NCBI GenBank assembly: GCA_013400975.1
Contig: WBMZ01000355.1
Span: 248,001-312,000, forward strand
Reading direction: 5' to 3'
Length of the DNA stretch: 64,000 bases
Source: Atrichornis clamosus
Taxonomy: Eukaryota > Chordata > Aves > Passeriformes > Menuridae
This document shows positions 26,701 to 39,200 of the stretch, in pieces; within the stretch, counting starts at the first letter, position 1, and each line of letters begins with the position of its first letter. The position numbers and the translations under genes were made by a program. Below the pieces are notes generated by a model, which saw only the letters and a list, made by a program, of their open reading frames with translations, did not search any database and was not told where the DNA came from.

Positions 26701-27019
26701 AAGGACTAGGAAAAGTCCAAAGGGTATAGCACTGTTTTTCCAGACATGCTAACACAAGATAAACACAATAATAAATGGATATAAAACTGTTTTAATAGAT
26801 ATTTCATGATTTTATTAAAAAAAAATAGTTCCAAACCACTAAATTTACTACTAAAAAAATCACTAGCTGGTAATGGTCATAAATATTTAGGAAAAAACAG
26901 ATCCTCACTGGAAAAAGTTCTAGCATTTCCACTGTTGCTTATTCTGACATTTACACTGAGCTGACAAGATAAGCCATTGACAAGCTATATATCAGCCTTG
27001 TTGAGATTGGAGAGTATAA

Positions 27020-27249
27020 CTTTTCTTTCTCTTTCTTTCTTTTTGTTTTTCTTTTTCTTTTTCTGTTTCTTTTTCTTTCTTTTTTTCTTTCTCTCTTCCT
27101 TTCTTTTTTTTTTTTTTTCTCTTTCTTTTTTTTTTTCTCTCTTTCTTTCTCCCTTTCTTTTTTTCTTTCTCTCTTCCTTTCTTTTTTTTTTTTTTTCTCT
27201 TTCTTTTTTTTTTTCTTTCTTTCTCTCTCCCTTTCTTTCTTTCTTTCAT
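27020..27249. repeat. Polypyrimidine (CTTT)n tract with internal 78-bp repeat
   Basis: About 230 bp of almost pure pyrimidine on the plus strand, built of CTTT, CCTT and T-runs. The block with 'ctctcttcctttc' followed by long T runs occurs twice, 78 bp apart (about 27091 and 27169), so the tract grew in part by duplication of a 78-bp unit as well as by slippage. The Phe-rich and Lys-rich open frames on its two strands are compositional artefacts. Confidence 0.93.
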
Positions 27250-30200
27250 CATAAAGTCAATAAATGCATTTGTACTGCTCAGGAAGTCTTCGAGATGGTA
27301 ATTTAGTAAGTATAAGCTAACTTTTCACTGGAATATCTAAAGATCTTATATTTAGTGAAGGTCAGCTGCTTTGTTCTAATTAGCTCTTGAAATGCTTCTA
27401 CAGAACTAACCTCCCTTTATTACCAAGTACCAAGTGTGCATCATCCTTCTTCATCTCAGTCATATGCTGATGACATTTCCAGATAAGGAAAAAGGAAATG
27501 ATACAATAAAGGAGATGGGGAATGAGAGGGTCTTGGCACATGAATAGTTTTATATAAAAATAAGGTTAAGAACATACTTTTGTTGACTACCTGTATTATA
27601 TATTGTTTAAAAACGACAAAATAGCTATTACAACTTATCTGTAGTGCCATAATGCCACACTTTTTTTCTTCTTAAATTAAAGAAAAAGTGTTAAAGAGTA
27701 AAACAAGAGGGGGAAGAAACCCTGTCAATGCATGATTTTTATTGTGCAAGTTAAAAACTAGCGACCTCTCACACAAAGAACACAGCTATATAGGCATCCT
27801 AGAATTTGTAGTCCTATTTTATCTTCTTCCAGGACATTAAAAAAAAAAATTCCAAAACCTTTGACAAAAGTGGAGTATAGGAATTAATATTAATCACTTG
27901 TTTTGTTATCAGCAAGCTTGCTGTTTGTGCTGGCTTTTGTGATATGCATATAAGGTCTCCAGGGAACTTCAGTATATTATCTACACAGGAAATGAGTCTT
28001 AAACAGGCATGTGCCTGCCTACAAATGATTAAGGTATATCACACATGTGAATGAGCAGCCAAATTTTGACTGATACAATTAAAATCAATAGCTCAGTCAT
28101 ACCAAACCATTTAAGATGTGGAATAAATTCTGCATTAACACAGATGTCTAGCTCACTATTAATTGTTATTCCTATTTCTGAACTGCTGAAGAAGCATGGA
28201 ATGTCATGGCTGAGGTTTATGACCTCATTCAATCTGAAATACATTATCTTCTGAATTCATCTACTGTGGGTACTAGAAGAAATGCAGCATCATATTCAGG
28301 ATGCCCATATACAATTTAGTGTTAACACATTTTCTGTTGGCATTTTGACTTTCTGCTAACCAATTTCCAGGTTTTCCTTCTTCATTTTAAGAAATTATAC
28401 CGAGAAAACTACTGGCAGAAGTTTGCTCCCCAGGAAATCCAGTTTGCAAGGTTATTCCCGTTAATCACCACGAAGATCTACTACCACAGGCATGCTAGCA
28501 GTAGCCATACAAATGCTTAGAAGTACCATGTGATTTTAAAGAAGGCTTCAGAAAGGAAACCTTCATGAAAAGTGGAAGTCTGCTCAGCAAAGACTGTGTC
28601 AAATTCTGCAGAGGAGCACAGTTTTCCCTATAGCAGTCTCATCTTGGTGAGGGAGGAAGAGAAAAGAGGTGAAAGAGGAGTAGATGTGTACAGGAGTAGG
28701 ACCTGGACAAATTTCAGCTCATTTAATTGCCTATGTTAGGAGCCCTGTCAACTCTGTCTCCCCATACAGTGCAAAAAGCATTTCCAGGGAGCAATTCCAC
28801 CTTTGTAAGTGTGAATCACACCTGAGTGTAACCTTCTTCACTGACTGGGGCAGTGTGACTGGACTCCTGCCTTAAGGCTGAGATGAACTCACACTTAAGA
28901 ATATGGTGCTGTCTATGGCTAAAAATGAAACTATGCAGATCTCACCAAAGCAGTGTGCAGGCAGGCAACAATTTTCTCCTGTGACCAGAGAATAACTAAA
29001 TCTAACTAGCTAAATAAAGTCTGTCTATTTATGACATGAAAGTGTTTTTATGCTAATACATATTCCATCTGTAATCCCTCAGAGCTGCAGGTGCAGTCAT
29101 CCACCAGATCATGAGGGCCTGCAGTACAAAAAGTGCACACAAAAAGACAGCTTCTATATGTGACAAGCTCGCAGCCTAGCTGTGTCTCAGGAGTGGAAGA
29201 GGAAATGAAAGAGGAGAACCTGGAGAGGAAGTTGGAAAAATTCAGAGATGTCCTCTATCACCAATTGCCTCTCCAGTGCATGTCAAGTTTACAAATACAA
29301 ATTTTGAGCTTTTTGTGTTCTGTGCCAAAATCACACACATGGAGAAATGGGTATATTGCAGGTTTTTTATTATATATATGATATAGGGATGCCTATGTAT
29401 AGAATAATTTAGTACAACTAATATTGCCAAGTATCGTTAGTGTCTTTCTCTCACTCACTGCAAACAACAGGTTAAGTTTTTTAGCACATATATGGATTTG
29501 ACATTTCATATCTATTGGCACATATGCATTGCATGTTGACAAATATCTTCTAGATTTAATTCGCTGAAGTCTGTTTGCTAAACTCAGTAAGTATAGTAAG
29601 GCTCATACTAAGTGTTTCAGGGTTTTGTTTTGGTTTTTATGGAATCTTCACAGGGAAATTGAATTTATGATAAACTTAAATGAAAAAAAACGTGAATGAG
29701 GTTTGATTATCTTTATATATATATATTACTTTTAACTGTGAGTTTTCTTGTTAGCAATCTGCATTATATTTGTCTAGTAAATAGTAATACCTATCAAACA
29801 AATTTAGATTTGGATTTTTTAATTATACTGAGTCCCATTTATTTCAGTTCTTGTTATCTAGGAGATGAAAAAAATTTATATTAAAAAAAAAAAGTCTTAA
29901 ACACCTTTGTGTAAAATTTTGATCGTTCAGGACAGAAGCTATCCTAAATTACTAACTGCCTATTATCTGCTCTGTAGAGAGAAAATTTAAATGGTGACAA
30001 TGCAAATAAAACTATGAGTGATGAATGAGCCATGGCATGGATTTATTTTTATCTCTGTACAGTAATATATGAAAAATACGCCTGCACTTTAAGGAGAGCC
30101 ATCCAATAGTAACTATATTTAACATATTTGAAGTATTATACTATCAATTAAACAAACTTAGGTTTTGCTCACAACTTAATTGTATAAGACTATTAATCTA

Positions 30201-31002
30201 TATACTTATTATTTAGTGTCCCTCTTATTAGCAATTATGGAGAACACCTTCATGCCAAGTCTTCCTTATTAAATCTTCATTAATCACAATAAGACAGCAG
30301 TATTCATCTTACCATATTTTAGTGTGTTTCAAGACTACGCAGAGATCCTTCCATTATCTGCAAAACCAAAACTTCTACTATTTGAAGTTCTACTATATGA
30401 AAACCAAACTTCTACTACATGAATAGTGGTTTTAAGAACAAACAACAAACAAACAAAACAAAAAAGAAAATAACCCATTCCCCCAAACCCCAGAAATAAT
30501 CTAGGCACATTGGCAAGACAAAAATACAGGAAGCTTGAGACACCTCAGTAAATCTCTAATTCAGTGAAAATGTAATTTGCACCATGGTGGAAGACATATG
30601 ACAACCATCAGAAAGAAAAATGCATAATGGTTCTTAAGGACTACTAGAAGATTATCTAGTGTTTATATTGCTGATTGTCATCGTACAAGAACTCAAACAA
30701 AAAAAAAGTTATAACCACTCATTCCACTTTCTTTTCACATTAGAGTACAGCTCCTAAGTCTGACTTAACCTGACCTGCTCCAACAGGGATTAAATCTTTT
30801 ATTTTAGTAATACAAAGTAACATGTAAAAGACATCAAAGGATCTTTCTTTCCAGAAAGTCAATACTTCAGCATTTCAGAATAATACCCTCAAAAGCAAGC
30901 ACTCAAGATATTTACTCAGTTTTGAAAATATCACCTAAAGTTATTGAAGCAATTTTACACTGTTATTGCAGTGTTATTGTTATTCCAGTCCTACAAAACT
31001 GG
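27250..31002. other. Unique A+T-rich DNA
   Basis: No gene or repeat family recognised. At 28029-28254 both strands are open over about 70 codons, without domain features. A short TA tract is seen at 29716-29728 and a CAAA/AAAC-rich stretch at 30440-30475. Confidence 0.5.
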
Positions 31003-31330
31003 AATCGGATGACTGAGTGGGATGATCAAGCTGCGATGGCAAATCTCTTTGCCCTGGTATCCAGGCACAAGATGTGTGGGAATGGTACAAAGCTGCACCA
31101 GGAAAGGTTCAGACTGGACATGAGGAAGCATTTCTTTATTGACAGGGTGTTCAAACACTGGAACAGGCTTCCTAGAGAGGTGGTTGACGCCCCAAGCCTG
31201 TCAGTGCTTAAGGGCCACTTGCACAGTGCCCTTAACAACATCCTTTAAGTCAGCCCTGGCAGTTGAACTATGAAATGCTGTATGATGTATGCAGGTCTCT
31301 TCCAACTGAAATAGTCTATTCTATTATTTT
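31003..31330 (+). repeat. CR1 LINE 3' end with ORF2 C-terminus
   Basis: This plus-strand CR1 tail still shows the end of ORF2 in one frame: motifs HERFRLDMRKHFF-like, VFKHWNRLPREVVDAPSLSVLK and the closing NNIL (about 31100-31245). The frame stays open for about 108 codons up to the stop near 31248. The 3' UTR follows, with 'aggtctcttccaactgaaatagtctattctattatt'. The last part of ORF2 lies downstream of the RT and is of unknown function. Upstream RT sequence is missing, so the copy is 5' truncated. Confidence 0.92.
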
Positions 31331-34300
31331 CAGTAAGAAAATATCAATAGGCCATCAACATCCTATATATTCTGGATAACAACTCAGAAAAATGGTTTAT
31401 CAGTGCTGGAACACAGCTAAAAAGTTCAGCAGACTTTGCTTTTTAAGATGTGGACACAGATACTAATGTTATCTAGCTGTCAAAGTTTTCCTTTAGAAAT
31501 AACTTCTTACTTTTTATGTTGGGCACAGAAGAGGAAGCCTTGTCAGCCAACAGGTACTGCTGGGGCCTGGGAGTCTCAAGTCAGCAGCACACCAGATTGG
31601 GTCCGACTCATTTGTCCTCACCAAGTTACTCCATCCAGACCTGCACAAGTGGGCACTGCTCACCTACTTACTTGCACGGCATCCTGCTACCCAATGCAGC
31701 TGGCTCCAGAATAATCCCATCTGTCGAAAGACATTTTTTCAAAAATAGGGTTTTGTTTCAAGCCAAAATGAAACACGAGTTTTGTGAATCACAAAGGTTC
31801 TCACAGCAGCTACAGCATGATGCCCTTGACAATGCTTCCAACAACAGAGCAGTAGCCTGAATAAATTACTTGTGAAATATCAGAGAAAAAAAAATCAATA
31901 AAACATAACCAAAACAATTACCAGGATATATTTTAATGGAAACATGGTTTGTTGAAGATACTTGCAAATCAGAATATGGAAGTTGAAACACATGACAATT
32001 TACAATCACTGTACCTTTGCTTACCAAGCACTTTGCTAATCTGTAAATGGTCAAGTTCAAAGCATAGCAGTTTTTTTTTAAAATCACACTCTCTAGTGAC
32101 AAATTAGCTGTAAAATCACTAACCAGCAGAGATCCTTCCCCAAGACATCAACGTCTTGTGACCTAGGAAGGCCAGAACCTATTACCAGAAGTAGGCATAG
32201 GAATATCTTTGCAATGGTCTTTTTTGTCCTTTAATAGCCCAGCCTAAATGAAAAGTGATCCACCAGCATTTCAGCAAACTGGGTGCATCTTTTGGCATAG
32301 GCTCAGCTCAAGGCTTATATTCTGGATTCAGAACATGATCACTGAGCCTCTCTAATACATTTATTCCATTAAATGAAAAGCAAAAGTAATCCAAAGTACT
32401 TAAATCTACTCAGAAAATCAATGGGAAAGGGGAACAATCAAAAGGTTACGTAACTTCTGAAAATTATCTTTCACTCACCAGCGTTTCTGATTCTGTCATA
32501 TATGATGAAGAACTATTTAATAATGTAATTTTATTATCCATAACTCATGAAAATTACTTATAATTACTTATAATTTTACTAAAGTGCATTTTTTTCCCTT
32601 AGGATTACAAGTTTTTCTTGTAATATTTTTCTTGTCATATTTTAAACATCCGGGAGAAAAAGTATGAATGAGTAATTAAAAAGGTATAACTAATGTAATA
32701 ATCTAAACAAAAAAAGAATTAAGAAAGCAATTTAAGACAAGAATGGACAGGTTCTTTATTTAAAATTGCATGTGCCAGCTCCAAAATCCAGCATCCTGCT
32801 GGGCATTCTCAGCATCTCACTTTTCTCTCTGACACATTCAACATGGCTCTTCCCAGGTGGGAGTTTCAAACCTTTCATTTTGCTGATCTTACTTTTGTTC
32901 CGGTTACTAACAAGCTCCTACATTATAAATATAGGGGCATTTACACTGAATTTTATTCTCAGAAATGTTTTCGTGCATTTCTGTCCTACCATACAGATTT
33001 CCAGTTTCCCTTAGAGACTGCCTGTTTTTGCCACTCCTGTGGTTTGTTCATGCTCCAACGTTCTTGCTCTTTCTCCCTCTCTTCTGTATAGTCTCCCCTG
33101 GTTATATTTTGCCCTTTCCTCTTCTGTGAGTTGACATCTATAGTGAACTTCTCATGTCTTCTTTTTAGTTCCTAATCTACGTAATTGCATTTAGCTGGCA
33201 TAATTCCAAAGCTAAATTCAGTTTTCCTGTTCCTAACTTCTGTCTTTTACTTTATTCCTTTTAATTAATCTCTCATAGAAGCCAGAAATGTTATCTGTGT
33301 ATAGAGAACTTCACCATGCAGCCCACTTTGCACTGCCTAAAGATGCTTTCACAACAGGGGAGACTATCTGGCCAATTGGCAGCCACGCATTACATCCCTG
33401 AACATAATGCTTTCTCATATTGAGGAAGGAACATTTAAAAAGCAAACTCCACATATGAAGAAGCAATCAATCGAGTTTGATTCTGCTTTCTCATCTTTCC
33501 TATCTTGTCAGTGTCTCATTCAATTACACCTCTTCATCATCCTTGACACATGAGATTTTTAGGAAAAAAATTATTTTGTCAGAGAATGCATTTTTCTCAC
33601 CCAGATTACTGGAAACATCTTATCTTCCTTCACATGACCCATCCAAATTCCTTAGACTTGGTAGCCTGCTGGAAACTGTTGCCTACACTACAAAGCCAGA
33701 AGCCATGCAATTCAGCTTTTTACTTGAAATAATATCTTCAAGTTGAAGACAACTAAAACAGCCGTAGTAAGTGGTCTCAAAAATCCCTGGTAAAGTCATA
33801 ATCTGACCCCAGAAATCGGTCTAATTGGTTGAAAATATAATAAAATCTGTGGTTAGTTTGGTTGGTTTGGGGTTTTTTTTGGTGGGGGGAATGTAGTGTT
33901 TTCATCAGGATTAATGAACTGTCACAATGGAGAGTTTCCTTAGCAGGAATGGAAGGAAGGAGGGATGAACTGGGTGAACAAACTTCAGCCAGGCAACTTC
34001 GTGGTCTGTATTCTTTGACACTGAATTTCATGAAAAGTTGTTGGGCCTTCAACATAATGACTAAAGTAGAAAAGATAAATAACTAGGGAACCAGTTCTCA
34101 TATTAATTCTATTGCAGTCCAGAATCAACAATATATTTTCTTTCCAACAACACAGCATTGTTTTACTTTTAACCTGTCTTAAAAAAAAAGGTGCCAATTC
34201 ATTAATTTTGCTATAATCAAAATATGATTTTTCCGCATTAACTCTTTAACAGAGAAAAAAGCTCCTTCACTCAGTTGTATCAGAATCTGTATTCATAAAG

Positions 34301-35019
34301 AAAAATAAGAAACTTTTACCATGTGGTCTTATGTGAGGATAATGAAAGGAAGGAATTTGTCTGGGGAGTAAAATAAACTTTTAAAAGATACATGGGGATG
34401 TCACTAGCAAGCACAAGATAATGGAGGACTTGCTGAAAGCTGGGAAGGAATATATTAAACAACCCTCCACCAGGGAAAGGGGAGGGGAATGTACTGTTGC
34501 CAAATTTTGAAAATTGCTCTTAAGTTACAAATATGAAAGCAAGACTCCTTGTGAGAGGCCTTGGCAAAGAGACAGTCTTGAGCAAAGGCAGCTAGGACAA
34601 TCAAAACTTAATTCTTGCTAAACCGTGTATTCCAGATCTTATGTTTCCCTCTTTCTTGATGTCCTATAACTTCCCTTATGAGAAAATAAGAGAACATTAC
34701 ACAACAAAGTTTTTTTTCCTTGGAGTTCTTCACCTCCTGCTTCCAGAAGATTTTTCCTGGGATGAGATATAATCATCCTTAGAAGTAATGAAGAGAAAAA
34801 AAAATTATGTCCGAGAAGACACCAGGTAGAGCTATGATTAAAGATTGACATTCTTACCTAGTATGCAAGATTAAATTTTCCATTTTTATACATTTCCTCA
34901 AGAACAACTTGTACAGATTTAGATGAGTTGGCATCATTCTGTCAGTTCTCAGTGTGGCAAAAGATTCTGGAAACTGGACCTGAAAATGAGCACTACACAT
35001 AAGCCAAATCTATGACTAA
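31331..35019. other. Unique DNA
   Basis: Nothing recognisable as a gene. 31430-31860 is somewhat GC-richer, with two overlapping plus-strand open frames of 92 and 114 codons lacking any known domain. A tandem 'attacttata' repeat lies at about 32552-32575 and a G/T-rich tract at 33845-33892. Confidence 0.45.
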
Positions 35020-35865
35020 TTTTTTTCTTGAGATCTGCTTGGAAGAATACCATGCAATAAAGTCCTGGACAGAACAAGAGTCCAGGAAGCTGGTGTGAGC
35101 TGGTTATTTTTCAAAGATCATGCCTCCCAGGCTCAAGAATGAGCTATCCCAATGAGAGGAGGTTAAATGAGATAGCAGGAGGCCTGCATGGATGGAAAAT
35201 GATCTCCCAACAAAACTCAGCTATTAAAAAAAGCCTACAAGAAGCTAAAGCAGGGACAAGGGACTTGTGAGGGAATATGGAGACACTGTCTGAGTATACA
35301 GGGATGTGGTTAGGAAAGCCAAAGGCCATTCAGAGCTAAATCTGGCAAGGTACATGAAAGGCAACAAGAAAGGTCTATATGGGCAGTTCAGCAGCAAGAG
35401 GTAGAGAAGGGAAAATATGGGGCCACTTCTGAATGGGGCAGGGGGCCTGGTGATAGAGGACATGGCAATGCCTGAGGTAGTCAATACCTTCTCACCTCGT
35501 TCTTTACTGTTCAGATTGACCTTCAGACACCCCAGGTCTCTGAGAACAGTGGGAAGCTCTGGTGCAAGAGTGGCATCTTCAGTGGAGGAGGAAAGCCAGA
35601 GTCTTCTCAGTAGTTTTTGCTGACAGGAGCAGAGGCACTGAGCACAAACTGAGATACAGGAAATTCCCTTTAAACATAAGAGAGCTTTTTTACTGTGAGG
35701 GTGTTCAAACACTAGCAGGGGTTGCCCAGACAGGTTGTGAAGTCTCCATCCTCAGAGATATTAAAAACCTGACTGGCCGCAGTCCTCAACAACCTGCTTT
35801 GACCACAAGGTTGGACTAAATGATCTCCTTCCAACCTCATCCATATTGCTATTCTGCAATTTCTG
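35020..35865 (+). pseudogene. CR1 LINE with internal deletion of the RT region
   Basis: Two CR1 segments are joined on the plus strand. The 5' segment (35020 to about 35594) corresponds to ORF2 between endonuclease and RT: 'aggaggcctgcatggatgg', 'gggatgtggttaggaaagccaaa', 'ctggcaaggtacatgaaaggcaacaagaaaggtctatatggg', 'ctgaatggggcagggggcctggtgatagaggacatggc' and 'agtggaggagga'. The 3' segment (about 35596 to 35865) starts at 'agccagagtcttctcagta' and runs through 'tttttactgtgagggtgttcaaacactagcaggggttgcccagacaggttgtg' to the CR1 end 'ggttggactaaatgatctccttccaacctcatcc'. The whole RT coding region between them is missing. Both parts are frameshifted and non-functional. Confidence 0.88.
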
Positions 35866-36163
35866 GGTTTTTTTGTCTCTTCCTGCATACATTCACCTTT
35901 TTCAAACGAAAAAGAATTACATTGCAACAGCAACATCTCAGAACTTCCAGAACTAATTTTCTTCCTTGTTCTTTCTCTGTTTTAGTGTTTCATTATCCAT
36001 TTAACTTTACACTAACAAACCCTTGCCAACTCTCTTTCAGTAAATAATAGAAGCAGCATTTTTATATATGTGCAGTATGATAGAAGAAATTTTAAATCTG
36101 AGATTCATACTCACAAGTATAGGCAAATCCTAGTCCATATATATCCTTTAGATAAAGAAATAC
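35866..36163. other. Unique DNA downstream of the deleted CR1
   Basis: A+T-rich, with no feature recognised besides a possible alternative donor (GTGAGT on the minus strand, 36109-36114) for the weak exon candidate next to it. Confidence 0.4.
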
Positions 36164-36298
36164 CTTATTGCCCAATGAATAATGTTTGCTGGCATCACCA
36201 TCGCAGAACTCCTCAAAATAACTTAGGAGGTTTTGCAACATTTGTTGAAGGAAGTGCCTTTCAGTACAGGCTTTGGTTAACTCTAATTTAAGCTTTTT
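36164..36298 (-). CDS. Weak candidate exon, coiled-coil-like
   Basis: On the minus strand a 135-nt stretch lies between a pyrimidine-rich acceptor (TTTCTCTTCAG) and a possible donor (AAG|GTATTT); a stronger GTGAGT donor at 36109-36114 would give 184 nt instead. The 45-codon reading is open and amphipathic, starting KKLKLELTKACTER and continuing with Leu/Gln-rich helix (FLQQMLQNLL) and an acidic segment. The surrounding frame is open for 84 codons (36092-36346). I do not recognise the family. A chance open frame flanked by random splice-like words is quite possible. Confidence 0.2.
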
Positions 36299-39200
36299 CT
36301 GAAGAGAAATCCTTAAAAATGATAATGAAAAGAAAGTAAAGAACATCCAGAGGGATCACCATATTATATCCCAATATAGCAGCCACATTTAAAATGCTCT
36401 AAATGGTATGAAAATACTTTCTACTATTATGGAGATTGTCACAGATGCATATTTAAGGACAAGAAGGACTTGGAGAATTTTATGTGGCAGCATGCAAAAT
36501 TTGGGTCACAGTCACCCATCCCATAATTCCTAAAACATCACATTTCTGTAGCTTCAGCAAGGAAATACACTTTAGAAAAAATATCTAAATGTAACCATGA
36601 AAAAGATTAGACTCATTAAAAGCTTTCATAAATAGATAAATGTTTAAGCATATTTGACTATGACTTTTCTTTGATTTGACCTTGGCTAAATTGAAGCACA
36701 TAGAAAAATTTACAGTCAATGCTAGATGTGAGCCATACTAATATCTGGCTAACTGCCTCTGCTGTGAAAGCTCTTTCTATTTCAGTAAAATTTTATGCGC
36801 AAAAGCATTTTCTAGAAACTGATGTAGTGTGTTCAATACATTTTTAGACCCAAGCTTAATTACAAAAGCTTTTTCATAATAACAAATATTGTCCCAAGCA
36901 GAGACTATATTTAATAAATATGCTTATTATTTTCCTTAATGAAAGCAATGTTTAACATTTGTAGGTAATCCCATTACACTGTACTTCAATTATACAGCCC
37001 CACTCTCCTACCCTCCTGCTGATAGAAGACTTCCTCATCTTAGTTTCCAATTATATACATTAAGTCCTTCCAAAACTACCTTCATTATTACACACAGCAT
37101 GTATAGCTCTATCAGAGAAAAAGCTGTAATTGGGGAAGAGCAAAATGCATTTTCAAGCCTAAGATAATCACAAGAAAAGTTAATTATATCAATTAAAATA
37201 ATCTTCTCTCCACTCAACAAATATGACCTATTTGTACAAAGAAACACAGCAGGACAGGTACTGATCCTTGATAAACCATAGTGTTTCTACTCAAGTCATT
37301 CTAACCAAACAACTTGTGAAAGAACCAAATTTTGACTTTAAATTACATCATAATAGAAGAATGGCCAAAAAGAACTATGAGATGAACCCAGGGGAATCTT
37401 CCAAAACACAAACCATAGCATTTCCTACATGCACCCAAAATTAAACCTAAGTATTTCTGTTCTTGGATTAAACTTCTGCTTCTTAAAAACAGAAAAAGAC
37501 AAATGACATAAGCAGATTATTGACAAAAAGTGTCATGGAAAATATAAATTAAAAATGCTAGGTACAAGAAGTTACCCTTACTGCCAGTTGTTCCTGGCAA
37601 AGAATTTTGTGTCAACATCAGGTGGAAACAGATGAAGCTATGAAGTCTTGACTCTAATTTCAGGGTCTCAAGTCAGAGCTTTAAGTGTTGAAGATACTGC
37701 TGCATACAGCAAAACCAGAGCTGTTCACCTCAAACAGCATTAGTGAACAAGGAGGCTCTCAGGTCCTGCAGCTGCACCAGCCCAACTTTCAGTCCCTCAG
37801 GTTGTAGAAGGAAGAGTGAGATGTGAGGCATCTCTCCTTACTAGCTGCTTCTGATAGTTAATTTTCCTTCCTCTGCCCACTGTACCTTCCTTTGACATTA
37901 AACTTGATCAGCCTCAGCCACTTCAACCAGTTTTTAGAATGTGCAGTTTTAACTAGCCTGCTCATTCCCATATTTTCACATCTAATTGTGACAGCACAGT
38001 TGTTCATGACCCTAATTCTGCTGTGAAGAATTTTTCCCATCCCACCTCACAATGCCTTACCTAAATCATTTGACTTTTTAACATTTTCTAACTTTTGCAT
38101 TGTTGTTCTATGGGCATCAGAAATAGCAGCAATATTCTAGAGAGTACTGCAATACTTCTACAATGCCACCATAAACTTATTTGAACACCAGGAATTTAGG
38201 TTGTTTTTTGTTTATGCCAAATTCTTATTTATTTATCTTACAAGCTCCTGGAAATTTGCTGCATAAAATTCATACTGATGATTTGATATGACAAGAAAAG
38301 TCAGGTCCAAGTACACTGCAGTCTAGAGACCATTTTCAGTTTTCACCCACAAACGCTACTTTTTCTGGAAGGTTCAATCTCTTAATTTCTTTTACCCTGA
38401 TTTGCTTTTTTCTTATCACTTGATGATTTTGTCAGGAAATTGGGATCACTGCCAAAGATGTTTACTTCAATTTTGTTTCCAGTCCTAAATTAGATTCCTC
38501 CTAAATAGTGAATTAGATTATTAATCAGTTAAAATCTAAATCTTCATTATTAATTTACTAGAAACAATACAGCACCTTGTAAAACATTTATGCAGCAGTA
38601 AACGGAGAACCACTTTGCAGAGATCATGACATGCTTAATTTACTACACAAGTAAATATTTAATTACAAATGGTAGCAAAGCTGAAGGTGTTCTCTTGAAA
38701 TTAAAGAATCTTTTAAACACTAATAGTCTTAACTTTATTGTGGGCAGTAATGGTAAAATTCTAAAACAAGGGGTAGGAAACTTGCTCCTTTTTGTGGGGT
38801 TTGTTCTATAAGTTAAGCGAAGAATCATGTATTTGGCTACCCAGTCTGCTATTTACTGATAGGTCTGCTCCCTCCTGTAGTTTCAACAAAAATAATTTTT
38901 AAATGGCATATTAAATTAATTGAAAATGCAACGCACTTTGAGACACTATATTTGCAATGTAATAGTCTTGCTTCAATGCCTTCCTTGGTAGCAGTACCAT
39001 CTCTAATTAGAGTAATGGCATTTTAACATTCTTGTGAATATCTAGCAATTCTTTGTTTCATATTCAGCTTTCAATAAATTTGCATTTATACATCCAGACT
39101 TATATTAAAAAAAAACTTGTTTATATTTCCAGTTTGGGAAATTGCACACAGAGCTTTTGCAAAGCCATCTCAAGATAAATATATCCTTCCCAGTGTTGAA

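Noticed and set aside
26977..27306. Phe-rich (plus) and Lys/Arg-rich (minus) open frames of 109 and 86 codons
   Set aside because: They are translations of the CTTT microsatellite and have no independent coding evidence.
35245..35712. 155-codon minus-strand open frame, the longest in the window
   Set aside because: It is the antisense of the plus-strand CR1 fragment and matches no protein.
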